DNA of 64,000 nt from Scylla paramamosain (GCF_035594125.1 NC_087168.1:11445650-11509649); one strand, 5' to 3'; counted from the stretch's first letter, positions 40,305 to 63,036 are shown. The notes: a model not told the origin generated them from the sequence alone. Program-made: numbers and translations.

Positions 40305-42960
40305 ATTTTTTTTTTTTTTTTTTTTTTTGAAGCATATGAAGCATACTCCATACATGGAGAGATAAGACCCTTGTACAGGGTTAGCAGCGGGAGGGGTGGG
40401 GTGAGATAAACTGGCAGAGACGTCTCAGAACTGACTTCAAAAAATCTGTTTTAGCTAGAAAAAAAGATATGAAGTTTCTAGTTTGGATTACAAATAAAGT
40501 ACAGACCGAGGATGTTCAGTGTTGAAGAGGGGGACAGTTGAGTGTCACTGAAGAAGAAGGGATAGTTGTCTGGAAGGTTGTGTCGAGTTGACAAATGGAG
40601 GAATTGAGTTTTTGAGGCATTGAACAATACCAAGTTTGCTCTGCCCCAATCAGAAATTTTAGAAAGACCAGAAGTCAGGGCTTCTGTGGCTTTTCTGCGT
40701 GAAATGTTTACTTCATAAAGGGTTGGGCGTCTATGAAAATACGTGGAAAAGTGCAGGGTGGTATTATCAGCGTAGGAGTGGATAGGACAAGAAGTTTGGT
40801 TTAAAAGATCATTGATGAATAATAAGAAGAGAGTGGGTGACAGGACAGAACCCTGAGGAGCACCACTGTTAATAGATTTAGGAGAAGAACATTAACCGTC
40901 TACCACAGCAGCAATAGAACGGTCAGAAAGGAAATTTGAGATGAAGTTGCAGAGAGAAGGATAGAACCCCTAGGAAGGTAGTTTGAAAATCAAAGCTTTG
41001 TGCCAGACTCTATCAAAAGTTTCACCAAAATCTCTAAAAGAGGATGACCAAGACTCAGTAAGGAAAGCCAGATCACCAGTAGAGCGGCCTTGACTGAACC
41101 AATACTGGCGATCAGATAGAAGGCTGTAAAGTGATAGATGTTTGAGAATATTTCTGTTGAGGATAGATTAAAAAACTTTAGGGAGACAGGAGATTAAAGC
41201 AATAGAATGGTAGTTTGAGGGATTAGAACAGTCACCCTTTTTAGGAACAGGTTGAATGTAGGCAAACTTCCAGCAAGAAGGAAAGGTGGATATAGACAGA
41301 CAGAGTTGAAAGAGTTGACTAGGCAAGGTGCAAGCACGGAGACACAGTTTCGGAGAACAATAGGAGGGATCCCATCAGGTCCATAAGCCTTCCGAGGGTT
41401 TAGGCCAGCGACAGCATGGGAAAACATCATTGCAAAGAATTTTAATAGGTGGCATGAAGTAGTCAGAGGGTGGAGGAGAGGGAGGAACAAGCCCTGAATC
41501 GTCTTAGGTAGAGGTTTTAGCAAAGGTATGAACAAAGAGTTCAGCTTTAGAAATAGATGTGATAGCAGTGGTGCCATCTGGTTGAAATAAAGGAGGGAAA
41601 GAAGAAGCAAAGTTGTTGGAGATATTTTTGGCTAGATGCCAGAAGTCACGAGGGGAGTTAGATCTTGAAAGATTCTGACATTTTCTATTAACGAAGGGGT
41701 TTTTGGCTAGTTGGGGAGCAGACTTGGCATGGTTCCGGGCAGAAATATAAAGCGCATGAGATTCTGGTGATGGAAGGGTCAAGTGCCTTTTGTGGGCCAC
41801 CTCTCTATGATGTACAGCATGAGAACAAGCTGTGTTAAACCAAGGTTTGGATGGTTTAGGTCGGGAAAAAGAGTGAGGAATGTACGCCTCCATGCCACAC
41901 ACTTTCATCTCTGTTATGCGCTCGGCACACAAAGACGGGTCTCTGACACGGAAGCAGTAGTCATTCCAAGGAAAATCAGCAAAATACTTCCTCAGGTCAC
42001 CCCCAACTAGCAGAGCACAAAACACCAGAGGCACCTCCGCTTAGGGGGATCCTGAGGAGGGATTGGAGCGATAGGGCAAGATACAGGTATGAGATTGTGA
42101 TCAGAGGAGCCCAACGGAGAAGAGAGGGTGACAGCATAAGCAAAAGGATTAGAGGTCAGGAAAAGGTCAAGAATGTTGGGCGTATTTCCAAGACGAGTAG
42201 ATTGTTGCACCAATTGCTCTAGGTCGTGGAGGATAGCAAAGTTGAAGGCTAGTTCACCAGGAGGAAGGGAGTTCACCAGTGAAGGGGGAGGAAAGCCAAA
42301 GCTGGTGGTGAACATTGAAGTCTCCAAGAATGGAGATCTCTGCAAAAGGGAAGAGGGTCAGAATGTGCTCCACTTTGGAAGTTGTCAAAGAATTTCTTAT
42401 AGTCAAAGGAGTTATGTGAGAGGTATACATCACAGATAAATTTAGTTTGAGAGTGACTCTGTAGTCGTAGCCAGATGGTGGAAAACTCGAAGATTCAAGA
42501 GCGTGGGCACGAGAGCAGGTTAAGTCGTTGCGGAAATAAACCCAACATCCAGCTTTGGATTGAAAATGAGGATAGAGAAAGTAGGAGGAAACAGAAAAGG
42601 GGCTACTGTCAGTTGCCTCAGACACCTGTGTTTAAGTGATGAAAAGATGAGGTTTACAAGAGGAGAGGTGGTGTTCTACAGATTGAAAATCTGTAGTCCC
42701 CCTCTGTAGTCCCCCTCGGAGTCCCCACTCCGAGGCTGGTGTAGGAGTCGCCATGATGATTTTGAATTTTGATTGAAGGGTTTGTGTGTAATTAAGTGCT
42801 TGTAGTTTTGTGTGAAGGAAAAGAGTTGTCTTTAGAGGGCAGGCTGTGCTGTGAGGCACAAAGGGAAACGTTCAGTGAGGTTTAATAAGTTCACAGCACC
42901 CCCTGATCCAGTGCTTTAGACCTCACTGCCACTAATTATCGTTTCGGCAGGTGCTTACTG
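40305..42960 (-). mobile_element. Jockey-like non-LTR retrotransposon, 3'-truncated with poly(A)
   Basis: On the minus strand, an endonuclease-like block with [20 protein letters not shown] is near 42290-42350 (G-D-F-N-x-H motif). [10 protein letters not shown] is near 42090, and LNPRKAYGPDGIPPIVLRNC near 41380. GAPQGSVLSPTLFLLFINDL is near 40810-40870 (motif B), and then HSYADNTTLHF near 40760, where the expected A-D-D reads A-D-N. Several stops and frameshifts are present. The sequence ends CTTCATATGCTTC followed by 24 A (40305-40328), right after L-Y-K-G-L-I-S-P-C-M-E-Y-A-S. At the 5' side it meets a TA array near 42960. Confidence 0.88.
41194..42770 (-). pseudogene. LINE endonuclease and RT coding remnants
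   Basis: Longest open pieces are 42254-42625, 42007-42345, 41504-42034 and 41194-41610, each in a different frame, so at least three frameshifts separate them. They cover the endonuclease domain, the inter-domain region (PKPSKPWFNTACSHAVHHRE) and the fingers of reverse transcriptase. Confidence 0.85.
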
Positions 42961-42967
42961 CCTCCTA

Positions 42968-45083
<2,116 letters not shown>

Positions 45084-45314
45084 TAGGGAACGAAATTTAT
45101 ACAGCAGAGTGCTGACAGCTGCCCCTGAAAAATACGAAGCCAGGAGAAGTGTCGCCTTCTGCCGCAGGTCCTCTCCTCAGGTCCTGGCGCTATAGGTCTT
45201 TGGGGGGGTTTAACTCCTGCCTCGCTGTCACGGAGAAGGTGGACGGGGAACACAGACAAGGATGCCATTTCTTAGGGTAGACTGTAAGTGAATATTTAAA
45301 AAGTATGTCTACAA

Positions 45315-45429
<115 letters not shown>

Positions 45430-45662
45430 ATATAACATGCCATTGAGGCATATTCCGTGAAAGAAACAATGGAATTTACCTCTTCAGGATTGTTTGTAGC
45501 CTGCGGCGATAAGAGTGATAAAAAACAGGGTAACACAGAAAGATAAAACGAAAAGAAAGGCAAGGAAAGGAAAAAAAACATGGGAGTGAGATGGAAAGAG
45601 GAACTTGGAAAAGAAAACAAGTGAGTTAAGAAAAAAGGAAAAGATATACAGGAACGGAAGGA

Positions 45663-45950
<288 letters not shown>

Positions 45951-46158
45951 TAAGTAAGGCAAAGAGGTTAGTCAAACACAACAAAAGGTCCATCGAGTTA
46001 CATGTTACGAACCAGAGTAAAACGAACCCGAAGGAATTTTATAGTTTTTTTTTTCAGGCAAAACAGAGTGATTACTTCAACTATTGGACACATAATTGAC
46101 GTAAATGAAGATTACACCAACGACGAAGAGCAAATTAATAACATTCTAAACATTTTCT

Positions 46159-46692
46159 TTGCCTCAGTATTTACAGGAGAAGGAAGACCTCAGCGACATC
46201 ACTACGGTGACAGCAATCCAAATTAATAACAACGACGTCCTAAGCAGCATCAATATAACAGAAAGTGACGTGTCAAAATGCATCGATACACTTGAAGCTA
46301 GCAAGTCACCCTGGCCTGACACGATCTCACCCCGCATCTTAAAAGAAGCGAAATCAGAATTGGTTAAACCACTGTCCGTATTGTTTAATAAATCCTTGGC
46401 TCAGTCCGGTACAATGCCTGATGAATGGAAGCTCGCTAACGTAACTCCGATTTTCAAAAAAGACAGTAAATGTTTATCATGTAATTACCGGCCAATTAGC
46501 TTAACCTCAGTCGTATGCAAAATGCTTGAAACACTAATAAGAGATAAACTCGTTAATCACTTTGAAGAAAACAACTTACTTGAAAATACTCAACACGGCT
46601 TCCGCAACAAACGCTCTTGTTTGACGAACCTCTTAGACTTCTATGATATTCTGAACCAGTATGACGAGAGAAAAGCGGTAGATATATCTTGA
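46159..46692 (+). pseudogene. LINE reverse transcriptase fingers/palm fragment
   Basis: 178-codon open piece with RT block order intact up to the RKAVDIS region. It then shifts to the frame carrying YLDFQKAFNKVPHKRL. Confidence 0.88.
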
Positions 46693-47052
46693 TTTTCAAA
46701 AGGCCTTCAACAAAGTCCCGCACAAACGTTTAATGATTAAACCAAAATCACACGGTATTCTAGGCGAGGTGTTGCGATGGGTTGAAAACTGGCTAAACAA
46801 CCGTAAATAAAGAGCAGTAATAAATGGAAAAGCAGTAGACTAACGTAACCAGCGGGGTACCACAGGGATCAGTCTTAGGACCTGTTCTCTTCCTTGTTCA
46901 TATTAACGACATAGATGAGGGTGTTACCAGTATAATATCAAAGTTTGCTGATGACACCAAAATAACGAATTCCGTAGTCTGTAACAAACAAGTAATAGAA
47001 ATGCAGAAAAAAAAATGTGGATAAATTGACAGAGTAGGGGCACACTTGGCAA

Positions 47053-47607
47053 ATGAGTTTTAATGCAGATAAGTGCAAAGTGCTTCACATAGGATATAGA
47101 AACGAGAAAGCAAAGTATATTTTAAATGGCACCCAACTTGAAAGTGTTGACAACGAAATTGGTTTAGTAGTGACAATATCGAATATCTTAAAATCTAGCC
47201 AACAATATTCAGAAGTCACAAAGAAAGTAATTATTGTATTTGACTTAATCGGCAGATCTTTTGAATATAAATCTATGGATACAATGTTCACTTTGTATAA
47301 CTCCTTAGTCCGTCCCCTTTTGGAATATTGCGTTCAAGCATGGTGCTCCTACTACCAGAAAGACATTGATAAATTAGAAAGAGTTCAGCGTAGAGTATCA
47401 AAAATGATACCAAACCTAAGAAACAAATCATACGAAGAGCGTCTTAAAGAATTAAATCTGTTCCCATTAACACAAAGAAGACCAAGAGGCGACTTAATAC
47501 AGGTGTTTAAAATTATCAAAGGCATTGATAACATGGACTGCAGTAAATATTTCACGATAGACTCTTCAAATTACACGCGAGGAAACGGTTGCAAAATTGT
47601 TGGGTAA
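47053..47607 (+). pseudogene. LINE reverse transcriptase thumb and C-terminal fragment
   Basis: 184-codon open piece beginning after the W-Q-M motif. It carries NSLVRPLLEYCVQAW and RRVSKMIPNLRNKSYEERLK, typical of the CR1 C-terminus. It shifts frame before VVNLWNGLPREV. Confidence 0.88.
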
Positions 47608-48497
47608 TCCTTCAATTCTCACAAATCAAAAAATATTTTTTTTCCATCGAGTAGTAAATCTATGGAATGGGCTTCCTCGAGAAGTGATTGACTGCAACAC
47701 CGTTGAGACTTTTAAACGCCGTCTTGATAAATATCTTGCCTGTAATCCGCGGCTAACAGCGTTTGTTTGTTAGTGATTAACTTCTTTGCCTTCAGGAAAT
47801 GGGGGCACCTTATTTCATCTATTTTATTTCTTTCATATAAAATTTCCTTCGCGTTTTTTCTTCTCTAACCCTGTAAGGTATTTCTTTTCCTGTATGGCTT
47901 ACGCCGGAGGGAGTGGAGGGTGGGAAGAAAACCTGCTTTCCTGCTCTTTTCTTCTACTATCACCTTAGTAATACTGACCTAGGTCAGGTCATCTCGAAGG
48001 TCAGGTCATCTCGTGAGGACCGCAAAGCCGGTTTTTCTATTTTTAGGGGGTTTTATTGTTTTTTGGGGGATTTTTTGTTTATTCCTGATATTTATATGTA
48101 AAATCAGTTTAAATAATCGATTAAAAAGTAATGTAGAGTGAAAGAAAAAGTTTGAAGCGTTATCTGAAGGTCAAACTCTTTTTAAGGTCATGTTGATACA
48201 GGTTAAACAAAACCTTTGTTAACTTGTGCTGCACAAGAAATGAACGGATCAGGCTTGACTACTTTTACATTTTTTATGTATATGATGAAGCAGCCTCCCT
48301 ACTCCTGTGTTTAGCTAAAGCCACATGTCAACTCAAGGGATTTTAGGAGGTAAATATCATAGGCCAGAAGTCGTGACGTGTCAGTTAAGCCACATCTTCT
48401 TTACCAACCCAACTCACTGCCTCCCCATCCCCACTCCCTCCTTGTTTGTACATTTCTCATATCCCTTCCTCCCTACCTCCTCATCTAAGCCCCCCCA

Positions 48498-48660
<163 letters not shown>

Positions 48661-49069
48661 AAGGAGGTATGAGAAGCATGGGGGATGGAGAGAGGAACGG
48701 GAATAGGAATGTGGAAGGAGAGAGGAAGAAGGCTGACCAAAGATTAATTTCGAAGGCAGCTCTAACCAATGACAGCTGCTATGAAAAAAAAAAAAAGATG
48801 ACAGGCGTTAGTTTTGTTAAAAGTATAGATAAGAAAGCTGCTTCATCAAGTAGGGAACCGTCTGTACATATATTTATCAATGTAATGTGGAAGTAAATTT
48901 TTATATGTAATTTTTTTTTTTTTTTTTTTTGGGGGGGAGACGTGTTTTTGTGGTGTTTTTCAATGCCAACCCTGGGCTATATTACTTTTATTTATCAGTG
49001 GTCACAAACTTAACAACGTGCGTTGTGTTCATATGTACCATTTCAGATGGGCGTGCAGGAAAAAAATAA

Positions 49070-49297
<228 letters not shown>

Positions 49298-49507
49298 GCA
49301 ACATTTGCAGATGATTTTTTTATGGAAATTCTTGGGTAGTATTACAAACTGGTGTGAATGGTTAACTTCTAGTACCGGTGTGTTTAACTTTTTTATTTAC
49401 CTATCAATGGGAAGCTGCTGTTGAAATAGGAAAATCGCGACTCAGTACAAGTCTGAACTAAGAGGGATGCTTTGCACTATAAGGTCACTATAAGCCCATA
49501 AAGTCTG

Positions 49508-49510
49508 CCT

Positions 49511-49545
<35 letters not shown>
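49508..49545. repeat. (TTTA)n array
   Basis: Nine or so units of TTTA. Confidence 0.92.
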
Positions 49546-49546
<1 letters not shown>

Positions 49547-49709
49547 TAATTTATTCATTTACTTATTCTTGGGTCATTCGCCGGGCTTATGGCTTGCTAA
49601 AAATAAAGGACTTAAACTCCACATGTATTCATACATTATGTAAAGAACTGTTTGTAAATGTTAGTTCTAAATCTGAATGTGTGCAACTGCTATAAATCTG
49701 AGTATTATA

Positions 49710-49903
<194 letters not shown>

Positions 49904-49919
49904 CACATTTATGATTTCA

Positions 49920-51200
49920 CTCCCACGTTCACTGTTCAAGGCGTCGCAAATCAGTATGTATGCATCCAAAAACTCGTAGGAACTAGTAGAGTTTTAGAAC
50001 ATTTTTACTGTGAAATAAGTCACACCAAACTCGCGTGCCAGAAACATTTCACTTTTTTTTTTCTTTTTTTTTTTTTTTTTTTTTTTGCGTGACCGACACA
50101 CGGAATGACAATGATGACTGGGATGAGGGCAACAAAATTTTCTAGTGTTTTTTGGTATAAAGGTGGAAAATCAAATATCGGTTCCTTGCCTTTCTCAGGC
50201 AACTGAAATTTCCCGCAGTATTGGAAAACCAAACTTTATACCGATGACGCCTTTTTGGCTTTATAGTCCAATAGTCTTTTAGAGTTCTATTCTCGCTAGT
50301 GGTCGTTCTGGAAACACGCTCCAAGGAAGCCTCCCCCTCCCACTGGGCCTGGCATTACCTCGATATTCGTCTTATTTTGCTGTGCTTAATGGCGACCGTT
50401 TGTGTTTGTAGTGATGTTCTGAAACCACTCACTGAAATATCGATATCATGTCAAAGTGGAGTAGTGGACAGTGTTAATGTTTCCTCCTTAACATCTCCAT
50501 TCTCGTCTTCATTCGAATCCACGCCTCCAGGCAGATTCACCAAACTGATAATCTCCGTTGTAAAATGAGCGTCAGAAGTAGTACGATAACTGTGGTAGGT
50601 GTAACGTAATGAAATGACGCAATGGCTGTGTTTCAAGACAGGGACAGAGAAGTAAGTGGTCATAGCTTCTGGTGTAAGGGATACATACCTTGGTGTATGC
50701 CTTCATTTGTACTACAGTTTTTATGGCTTCAAGAAAGCAAAGTAGACAGACTAAATTATACTTGACGTGGCCTCGCCGCTTGACTTCGTCTCTTCGAATT
50801 CTAAGACTGCGATGAATAACAGCACCTTCACCACAGCCAAAGATGGATACCACGTGACCAGCGACGATATCCATTTTATCATAAATTACAACCTCCGAGT
50901 TTGGTTTCCCCACACGAAGTTCTTCAAACCGGTCGTGGGAAACTGCACGGACAGACCCAACACTGCAACGGTTACTCCGAATCCACGCCATAAAAATGCA
51001 TCTTTCTGGTCTGCGAAATTTATTGTGTCCCTAATGTCGTCCCTCCGTCTTCTTTATCAGGAAGGTCAAGAATAGTGTATGTTCTTTCTCATTTGTACCT
51101 TTATATATTTTTGCCTAATCGGGGATAATGTGAAAACATCTTGGTCACTGTGCTGCACTATGTTGTTTGAAATTTTAATGATGCTGTTATTAATTTTGAT
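49920..51200. other. Unique sequence with unassigned ORFs
   Basis: Plus ORFs 50299-50568 and 50767-51075 and minus ORF 50572-50991 show no family I recognise. GC content is somewhat higher than the surroundings. It could be a decayed element or exon; nothing firm. Confidence 0.3.
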
Positions 51201-51228
51201 GCAGCTGTCTCAATAAATATTAGCGCTA

Positions 51229-51229
<1 letters not shown>

Positions 51230-51316
<87 letters not shown>

Positions 51317-51328
51317 TATTACTATTAC

Positions 51329-51404
<76 letters not shown>

Positions 51405-51420
51405 GTAGCAGGGGTGATGC

Positions 51421-51482
<62 letters not shown>

Positions 51483-51536
51483 ATAGTAGTAGTAGTGGAT
51501 AGTAGTAGTAGTAGAAGTAGTAGAAGTAGCAGCAGC

Positions 51537-51573
<37 letters not shown>

Positions 51574-51603
51574 ATTGCAGTAGTAACAGTAATAGTAGTA
51601 GTA

Positions 51604-51644
<41 letters not shown>

Positions 51645-51697
51645 TGCATTAGTAACAATAGTAGTAGTAGTAGTAATAGTAATTGCAGTAGTAACAA

Positions 51698-51742
<45 letters not shown>

Positions 51743-51760
51743 AAATTGCAGTAGTAACAA

Positions 51761-51808
<48 letters not shown>

Positions 51809-51820
51809 AAATAGTAGCAG
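51230..51820. repeat. (TTA)n then (AGT)n trinucleotide arrays
   Basis: TTA with TAC variants to about 51402, a GCAGGGGTGATGC break, then about 400 bp of AGT with AAT, AAG, GCAG and TGC variants. Confidence 0.95.
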
Positions 51821-52507
51821 ACGTAGCCGCAGTACAGTCTCATCAGTGTCCCGGTAAGCCACGGAGGCCTCATATGTAAGAGGGAGAGCCATACCGCTGT
51901 GTACCCTGATCCTCTTACCAACTCTCCTGAGACCTTATTTTTTGGAGCGTCCTCAGAATTTGCTTTCTTTACTATTAATTCTTCGTTTGGCAACACTCGC
52001 TTCCCGCCCCAAGTGGACATCCCCGCTTCCTCCTATAACACACATGCGTACACTAATTATTCGTACAGTTGCGAAAGGGAGAATCCACAACCATGACTTG
52101 TGCTCTGTGGAGGTTAGAAACGCTTTGCTCTCTCACCACGACTATTTTCAAAGGCCACAGAAATAATATGGCGGGTTCTCAAGAGAGTTTTCCCTGTTAA
52201 TAGTGTAGAAGTCTTGTTGATCTGTCACTAGAACCGTAAAAACATCCTTAAAAACCCTCGTAAGTTATGAAGGGCTTATGCAAATAGTCGTGATGAGAGG
52301 GTACAGCGTTTCAGAATACGGGCCTTCATCTCATGGCAGGTGAGGCTTTTAATATTTTCCGTGACTGCATTTCCCAAGCTTTGGTGTGAGGAACATTATT
52401 GCTGTACAGCGTCAACTCCCCAGCATGTGTTTTAAGATGACATGGAAACTTTAAGGCCACTGAAGTCTGGTGTGTCACCGCTAAGTTCCTTGTAAAGTTT
52501 GGTGACT

Positions 52508-52508
<1 letters not shown>
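51821..52508. other. Unique sequence, nothing recognised
   Basis: No coding or repeat signature beyond short ORFs. Confidence 0.5.
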
Positions 52509-52597
<89 letters not shown>

Positions 52598-52704
52598 TAC
52601 TATTCTCCCTTATAGATTTTGGTTTGCATATTATTTCCTTTCATTATTACTGTTACTATATCTATCTATATGTCTGTCTGTTATTACTATTATTACTATT
52701 ATTA

Positions 52705-52797
<93 letters not shown>

Positions 52798-52820
52798 TTA
52801 ACTTATTTATTTATTTTTAT
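52509..52820. repeat. (CT)n, (TTA)n and (TTTA)n arrays
   Basis: CT 52509-52592, TTA 52680-52762, TTTA 52763-52818. Confidence 0.94.
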
Positions 52821-53415
52821 TATGTGAGACAAAGGTCAGTGAGACGGAGATAGCGGCGAGGCCACGCGCATCTATAACACATGGCTCGATATTTGCCTTT
52901 ATTTCTTTACTCTCATCACAAAAATAGCGAATGATTTGGTAAGGTTTACTTTCAAGCCTCCCTCCCTGTCGATCACTGACATATATAACGAACCACAGTG
53001 GTGTAATTTCGCGATACGTTGATTTATTGCTCTGAGGGAAATGAATGTGTGTGTGTGTTGTGGCAGCGCACACTGTAGGTTACACTCTTTAAACTTGGTG
53101 ATATAGATGATTGCGATTATTTTTCCCTCGCAGCTCCTTATCCTTATACGAAATGCGGTTTCAGGGGACGGCTTTCAAAGGCCTCAGTGAGTAATTAGGT
53201 TCTTATGATGTTTAGTTTTCATATTTCTGATATTATTATTAAAATGACAAGAAAACCCTGAACATTTCAATAATTTCTACAAGAGTCAGTCAGAAGTATT
53301 GGATGCAAAACGCCGAAGCCTTTGAAAATACGGACCCAAGACTGGCTGTTCCTTCCCATTTCTTTCCACTGACATCCATTCACCCACCCATCCATTCACA
53401 GCACCCCTCCCACAT
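52821..53415. other. Unique sequence, nothing recognised
   Basis: No gene or element was identified. Confidence 0.5.
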
Positions 53416-53558
<143 letters not shown>

Positions 53559-53929
53559 TGAAATGCCAATTTGTATGCTCATCCCTCTTGCCCTCGGCTC
53601 CCCCCTTCACTCAGAAATATACGACTTTCATAATCTTTCATTCATGCCAAGAATTCAGAAGGAAGAAGAGAAAAGGAAAAACACTGACGAATATTTGCCA
53701 TTCCTTTCTCTTCCCTTTTTCTTCATCCAACAGTATTTTCTTTTTTCCGTGTGTGCAAAAAATGAGGGACGCTAGCCATCCTTCTCTGTGGGCGGCATTT
53801 CCCTTCACCTCGGAAAAGATTAACTGCGAGGGGAAAAGTGAACGATGTAAGTCTCAACAAAACGTAAGAGAACATGGAGGACGATCACGAAGAAGTGTGG
53901 AAGGTAAAGAAACAATAAATGAGAGGAAA

Positions 53930-54460
53930 AAGTAGTCTAGGATGATAAAGATAAAAAGAGGAGCGTGAAGGAGAAAGAAATAATGGACGATGAGAAGATG
54001 ACGCTGTAAACATGTGAGAAAAAAAGTAGATACAAGAGATTTTTCGAGTTCAAGGAAAGAAGGCAGTGTTTGGTAGCAGGAGGAGGAGGAGGGGGAGAGG
54101 ATGGAGGAAGATGAGGAAGTAGAAAACAAGAGAATGACGGTGAGGGAGGAGGAGGAGGAAGAGAAAGACAAGAAAGTGAAGAAGGAGAAGGAGAAAGACA
54201 AAAAAAGTGAAGACTAAGGAGAAGAAATACAACAAAGTGAAGAAGGAGGAGGAGGAGGGGAAAGAAGAAAAAGAGGAAGAGGAAGAATACAAAATACAAA
54301 GAAGACACATTAAGATCCTTACTAGGCTGTTTGTATAACTATCACGCTAACTACCAGTGGAAGAGACAAGATACCAAAGTTAAAGGAGGAGAAAGAGGAG
54401 GCAGAAAAAAAATAAGAGGTTAGACGATGAAGAGGAAGAGGAGGACCAGACAAAGACAAT
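53930..54460. other. Polypurine-biased tract
   Basis: Strong A/G bias on the plus strand with many GAGGA blocks. The minus frames stay open for compositional reasons. Confidence 0.7.
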
Positions 54461-54581
54461 GGGTGCGTTTGAGCTGTTATAAATTCCAAGAGTCGAGGAA
54501 AATATGCATAAAGATGGTGAAAGAAATAAGAAAGCATAAAAAAGAGGGAATGATGACGTAAAATTTGACCGCCGTTTTATA

Positions 54582-54784
<203 letters not shown>

Positions 54785-55226
54785 GATGTCTGTTAGTGTT
54801 TGATCGCTAAAGGGTTAGTATTAATTTTACTGCAATAAGGAAACCAGCTTTATTGGATGCGATTAGTTCTCCGAATCATCTTTCATATCAATTAAGAGTA
54901 TCATTGTTATTCTTTTTCATTGTTCACGTTGCCCAGTGATAGGATAGTTAGAAATTGTTACATGTAATATTATATCCATACTGTTCATAGCTTCGCAAAT
55001 TTAATTCATAATCGATCAAAAACGCCGGCACATATTTTTTTTTTACGAATATTTGATTTCTTTATGAACGAGTGTGAATATGAAAATGAAATACGCATTC
55101 TCCAAAAAGCGTCGCCCTTCGCACATAAATTTTTACTGGCCACTTGAGTAAATTGACAGTGAAGGGTGGGACGAAATAGGCTGGGATGGCTGAGAGGGAA
55201 AAAGAGAAGGAATAAAGGTGGTGGTG

Positions 55227-57250
<2,024 letters not shown>

Positions 57251-57317
57251 ATTCTGAGGTGATGATGCATCCTGTCCGACATTTTATCGCAGCTACAGGC
57301 ACAGTCCAGATACTTAC

Positions 57318-57486
57318 TAGTGCAGCGATTGACACAGGTTAACGCCTCACAGTTACGGCGATGTAAAGCTTTCACACAAGTACGAGATGACAGTAGCAGG
57401 GAGGCAAGAGTACAGACCGTCGGTGGAGTAACAGGACGCGTTGTGCCGGCGAGGCGAACTTCTGAGGGGACCGCGGGAGTGTTCAC
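57318..57486 (-). CDS. Candidate first exon in a GC-rich island
   Basis: The minus strand opens with ATG at 57486 and reads MNTPAVPSEVRLAGTTRPVT, later VCTLASLLLSSRTC and a C-rich stretch, up to a strong donor ACTA|GTAAGTAT at 57317. The surrounding 57300-57900 is GC- and CpG-richer than its neighbours, as promoters and first exons often are. No known protein family was recognised, and the coding status is uncertain; it may be 5' UTR. Confidence 0.25.
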
Positions 57487-58440
57487 GAAGCGGCGGCCGG
57501 CACGCGACTGGCCGCCTCCCAGACTCTCACCTCAACGCCGCCGTCCGTTCCCGCCGCCAGTAAGGACTCAGCCGCTACCTCCCTCACCCCGACACTTACC
57601 ACCCAAACTACCACCAACGCCAGACTGTATGAGGGAGTTGAAAACTTCGGGATGAGAATTCTATGGGAGCAAGATGATAGCGTTGCTTGGCGGCAGTCTG
57701 TCTCAACCGCATCTGCCTTCATTAACTGCAACACGCTCGCGACCACTTGTAGTCACGCACCACGATCACACCTACGACCATGTCGCACGGCCACGTCCAA
57801 GACCACGTCATCCGCCCACGCCCGCGTCACCGCCCACACCCACAACCTTATTACGCGATGCAACTATCATGCCACCTTGCCACACACACAACCACAAGCG
57901 CGTCCCGCGACACACCATCTAATGCCAGAAACTTTGAGCTTCTCACAGCTCACCTTAGAGAGTATTAATGCGAATGTCTACAAAATCTCATGAATTTTGA
58001 TTATATCTTTTTAAAGCTCGTGAGACATCGAGGCTGAAGTTGTGCAATTTGGTCATGATTTAATATAAGCTCCTTTCAGTGTTGCTGTGTATTATTATTA
58101 TATGTCGTTCTGTTTTATTGCGTGCTGTTTTATATAAATGTCTTTCTGTATTTTTATTTGGTATTCGTTTACATTGCCGATAGTGTCAGTTTGTTTGAGG
58201 AAGTGTTTGAGGAAGATCACAACGCTACATCAATAATTGGCTTATCGCCTTAAGCTGTATATTCACCGTTAACGTGACAGGCCAGGAATAAGTGTCTTAT
58301 TAGATTAATATCAAATATAAAAGTTTAGGGGAAAAGAGATAATCTAAGCCACTTTAGCGAGACAGCGCCTAATAGACAATTAATATTTTCATTCCCTACG
58401 GAAGCGTCACCAAGACCTTAAGGCAGAAAATACCACCGCC
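57487..58440. other. GC-rich island followed by AT-rich unique sequence
   Basis: 57487-57900 is GC-rich with several CG steps; overlapping ORFs are proline- and threonine-rich and look compositional. Confidence 0.4.
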
Positions 58441-58449
58441 TGGTCCACC

Positions 58450-59520
<1,071 letters not shown>

Positions 59521-59638
59521 GTAACGTCATTTTGTCTCTGTCTCTGTTTACTTATTCATCTGTCTGCCTGTATGCATCGTGTAGCAACATGGTGTTATAG
59601 ATAAGTAAATAAATTTATGAAAATAAAAAATAAATAAA

Positions 59639-59773
<135 letters not shown>

Positions 59774-59810
59774 TAAATTTCGAGTTACAGAAGAGGTGAG
59801 CAGGGATAGA

Positions 59811-62580
<2,770 letters not shown>

Positions 62581-62586
62581 ATGGTG

Positions 62587-62698
62587 CCAATACTACTACT
62601 TTTATTACTGCTACTACTACTACTGCTACTGCTACTGCTACTGCTACTACTACTACTACTACTACTACTGTTACTACTACTACTACTACTACTACTGT

Positions 62699-62737
<39 letters not shown>

Positions 62738-62740
62738 GAG

Positions 62741-62784
<44 letters not shown>

Positions 62785-62932
62785 ATGCTACTACTACTAG
62801 TACTACTGCTACTGCTGCTACTACTACTACTACTGCTACTACTACTACTACTACTTCTACTACTACTACTATTACTACTACTACTACTACTGCTACTGCT
62901 ACTGCTACTGCTACTGCTACTACTACTACTGT

Positions 62933-62979
<47 letters not shown>

Positions 62980-63036
62980 ATAGTACTACTGCTACTGCTG
63001 CTACTACTACTACTACTGCTACTACTACTACTACTT

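Larger units (their letters stand above)
45995..48105 (+). mobile_element. CR1-like LINE, 5'-truncated, with 3' UTR
   Basis: Starts with KTNPKEFYSFFFQAKQ (46018 onward). It then shows SKSPWPDTISPRILKEAKSE, DEWKLANVTPIFKKDSK, NYRPISLTSVVCKMLETL, QHGFRNKRSC, DFQKAFNKVPHKRL (motif A), [20 protein letters not shown] (motif B) and KFADDTKIT (intact motif C). MSFNADKCKVLHIGY, SLVRPLLEYCVQAWCSYYQK and VVNLWNGLPREVIDCNTVET follow. Frame changes lie near 46170, 46692 and 46805-46850, a homopolymer A slip near 47010 and a stop near 47035. Its 3' UTR appears to extend to about 48105 and holds a partial repeat of AGGTCAGGTCATCTCG. The family differs from the element at 1-1948. Confidence 0.9.
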
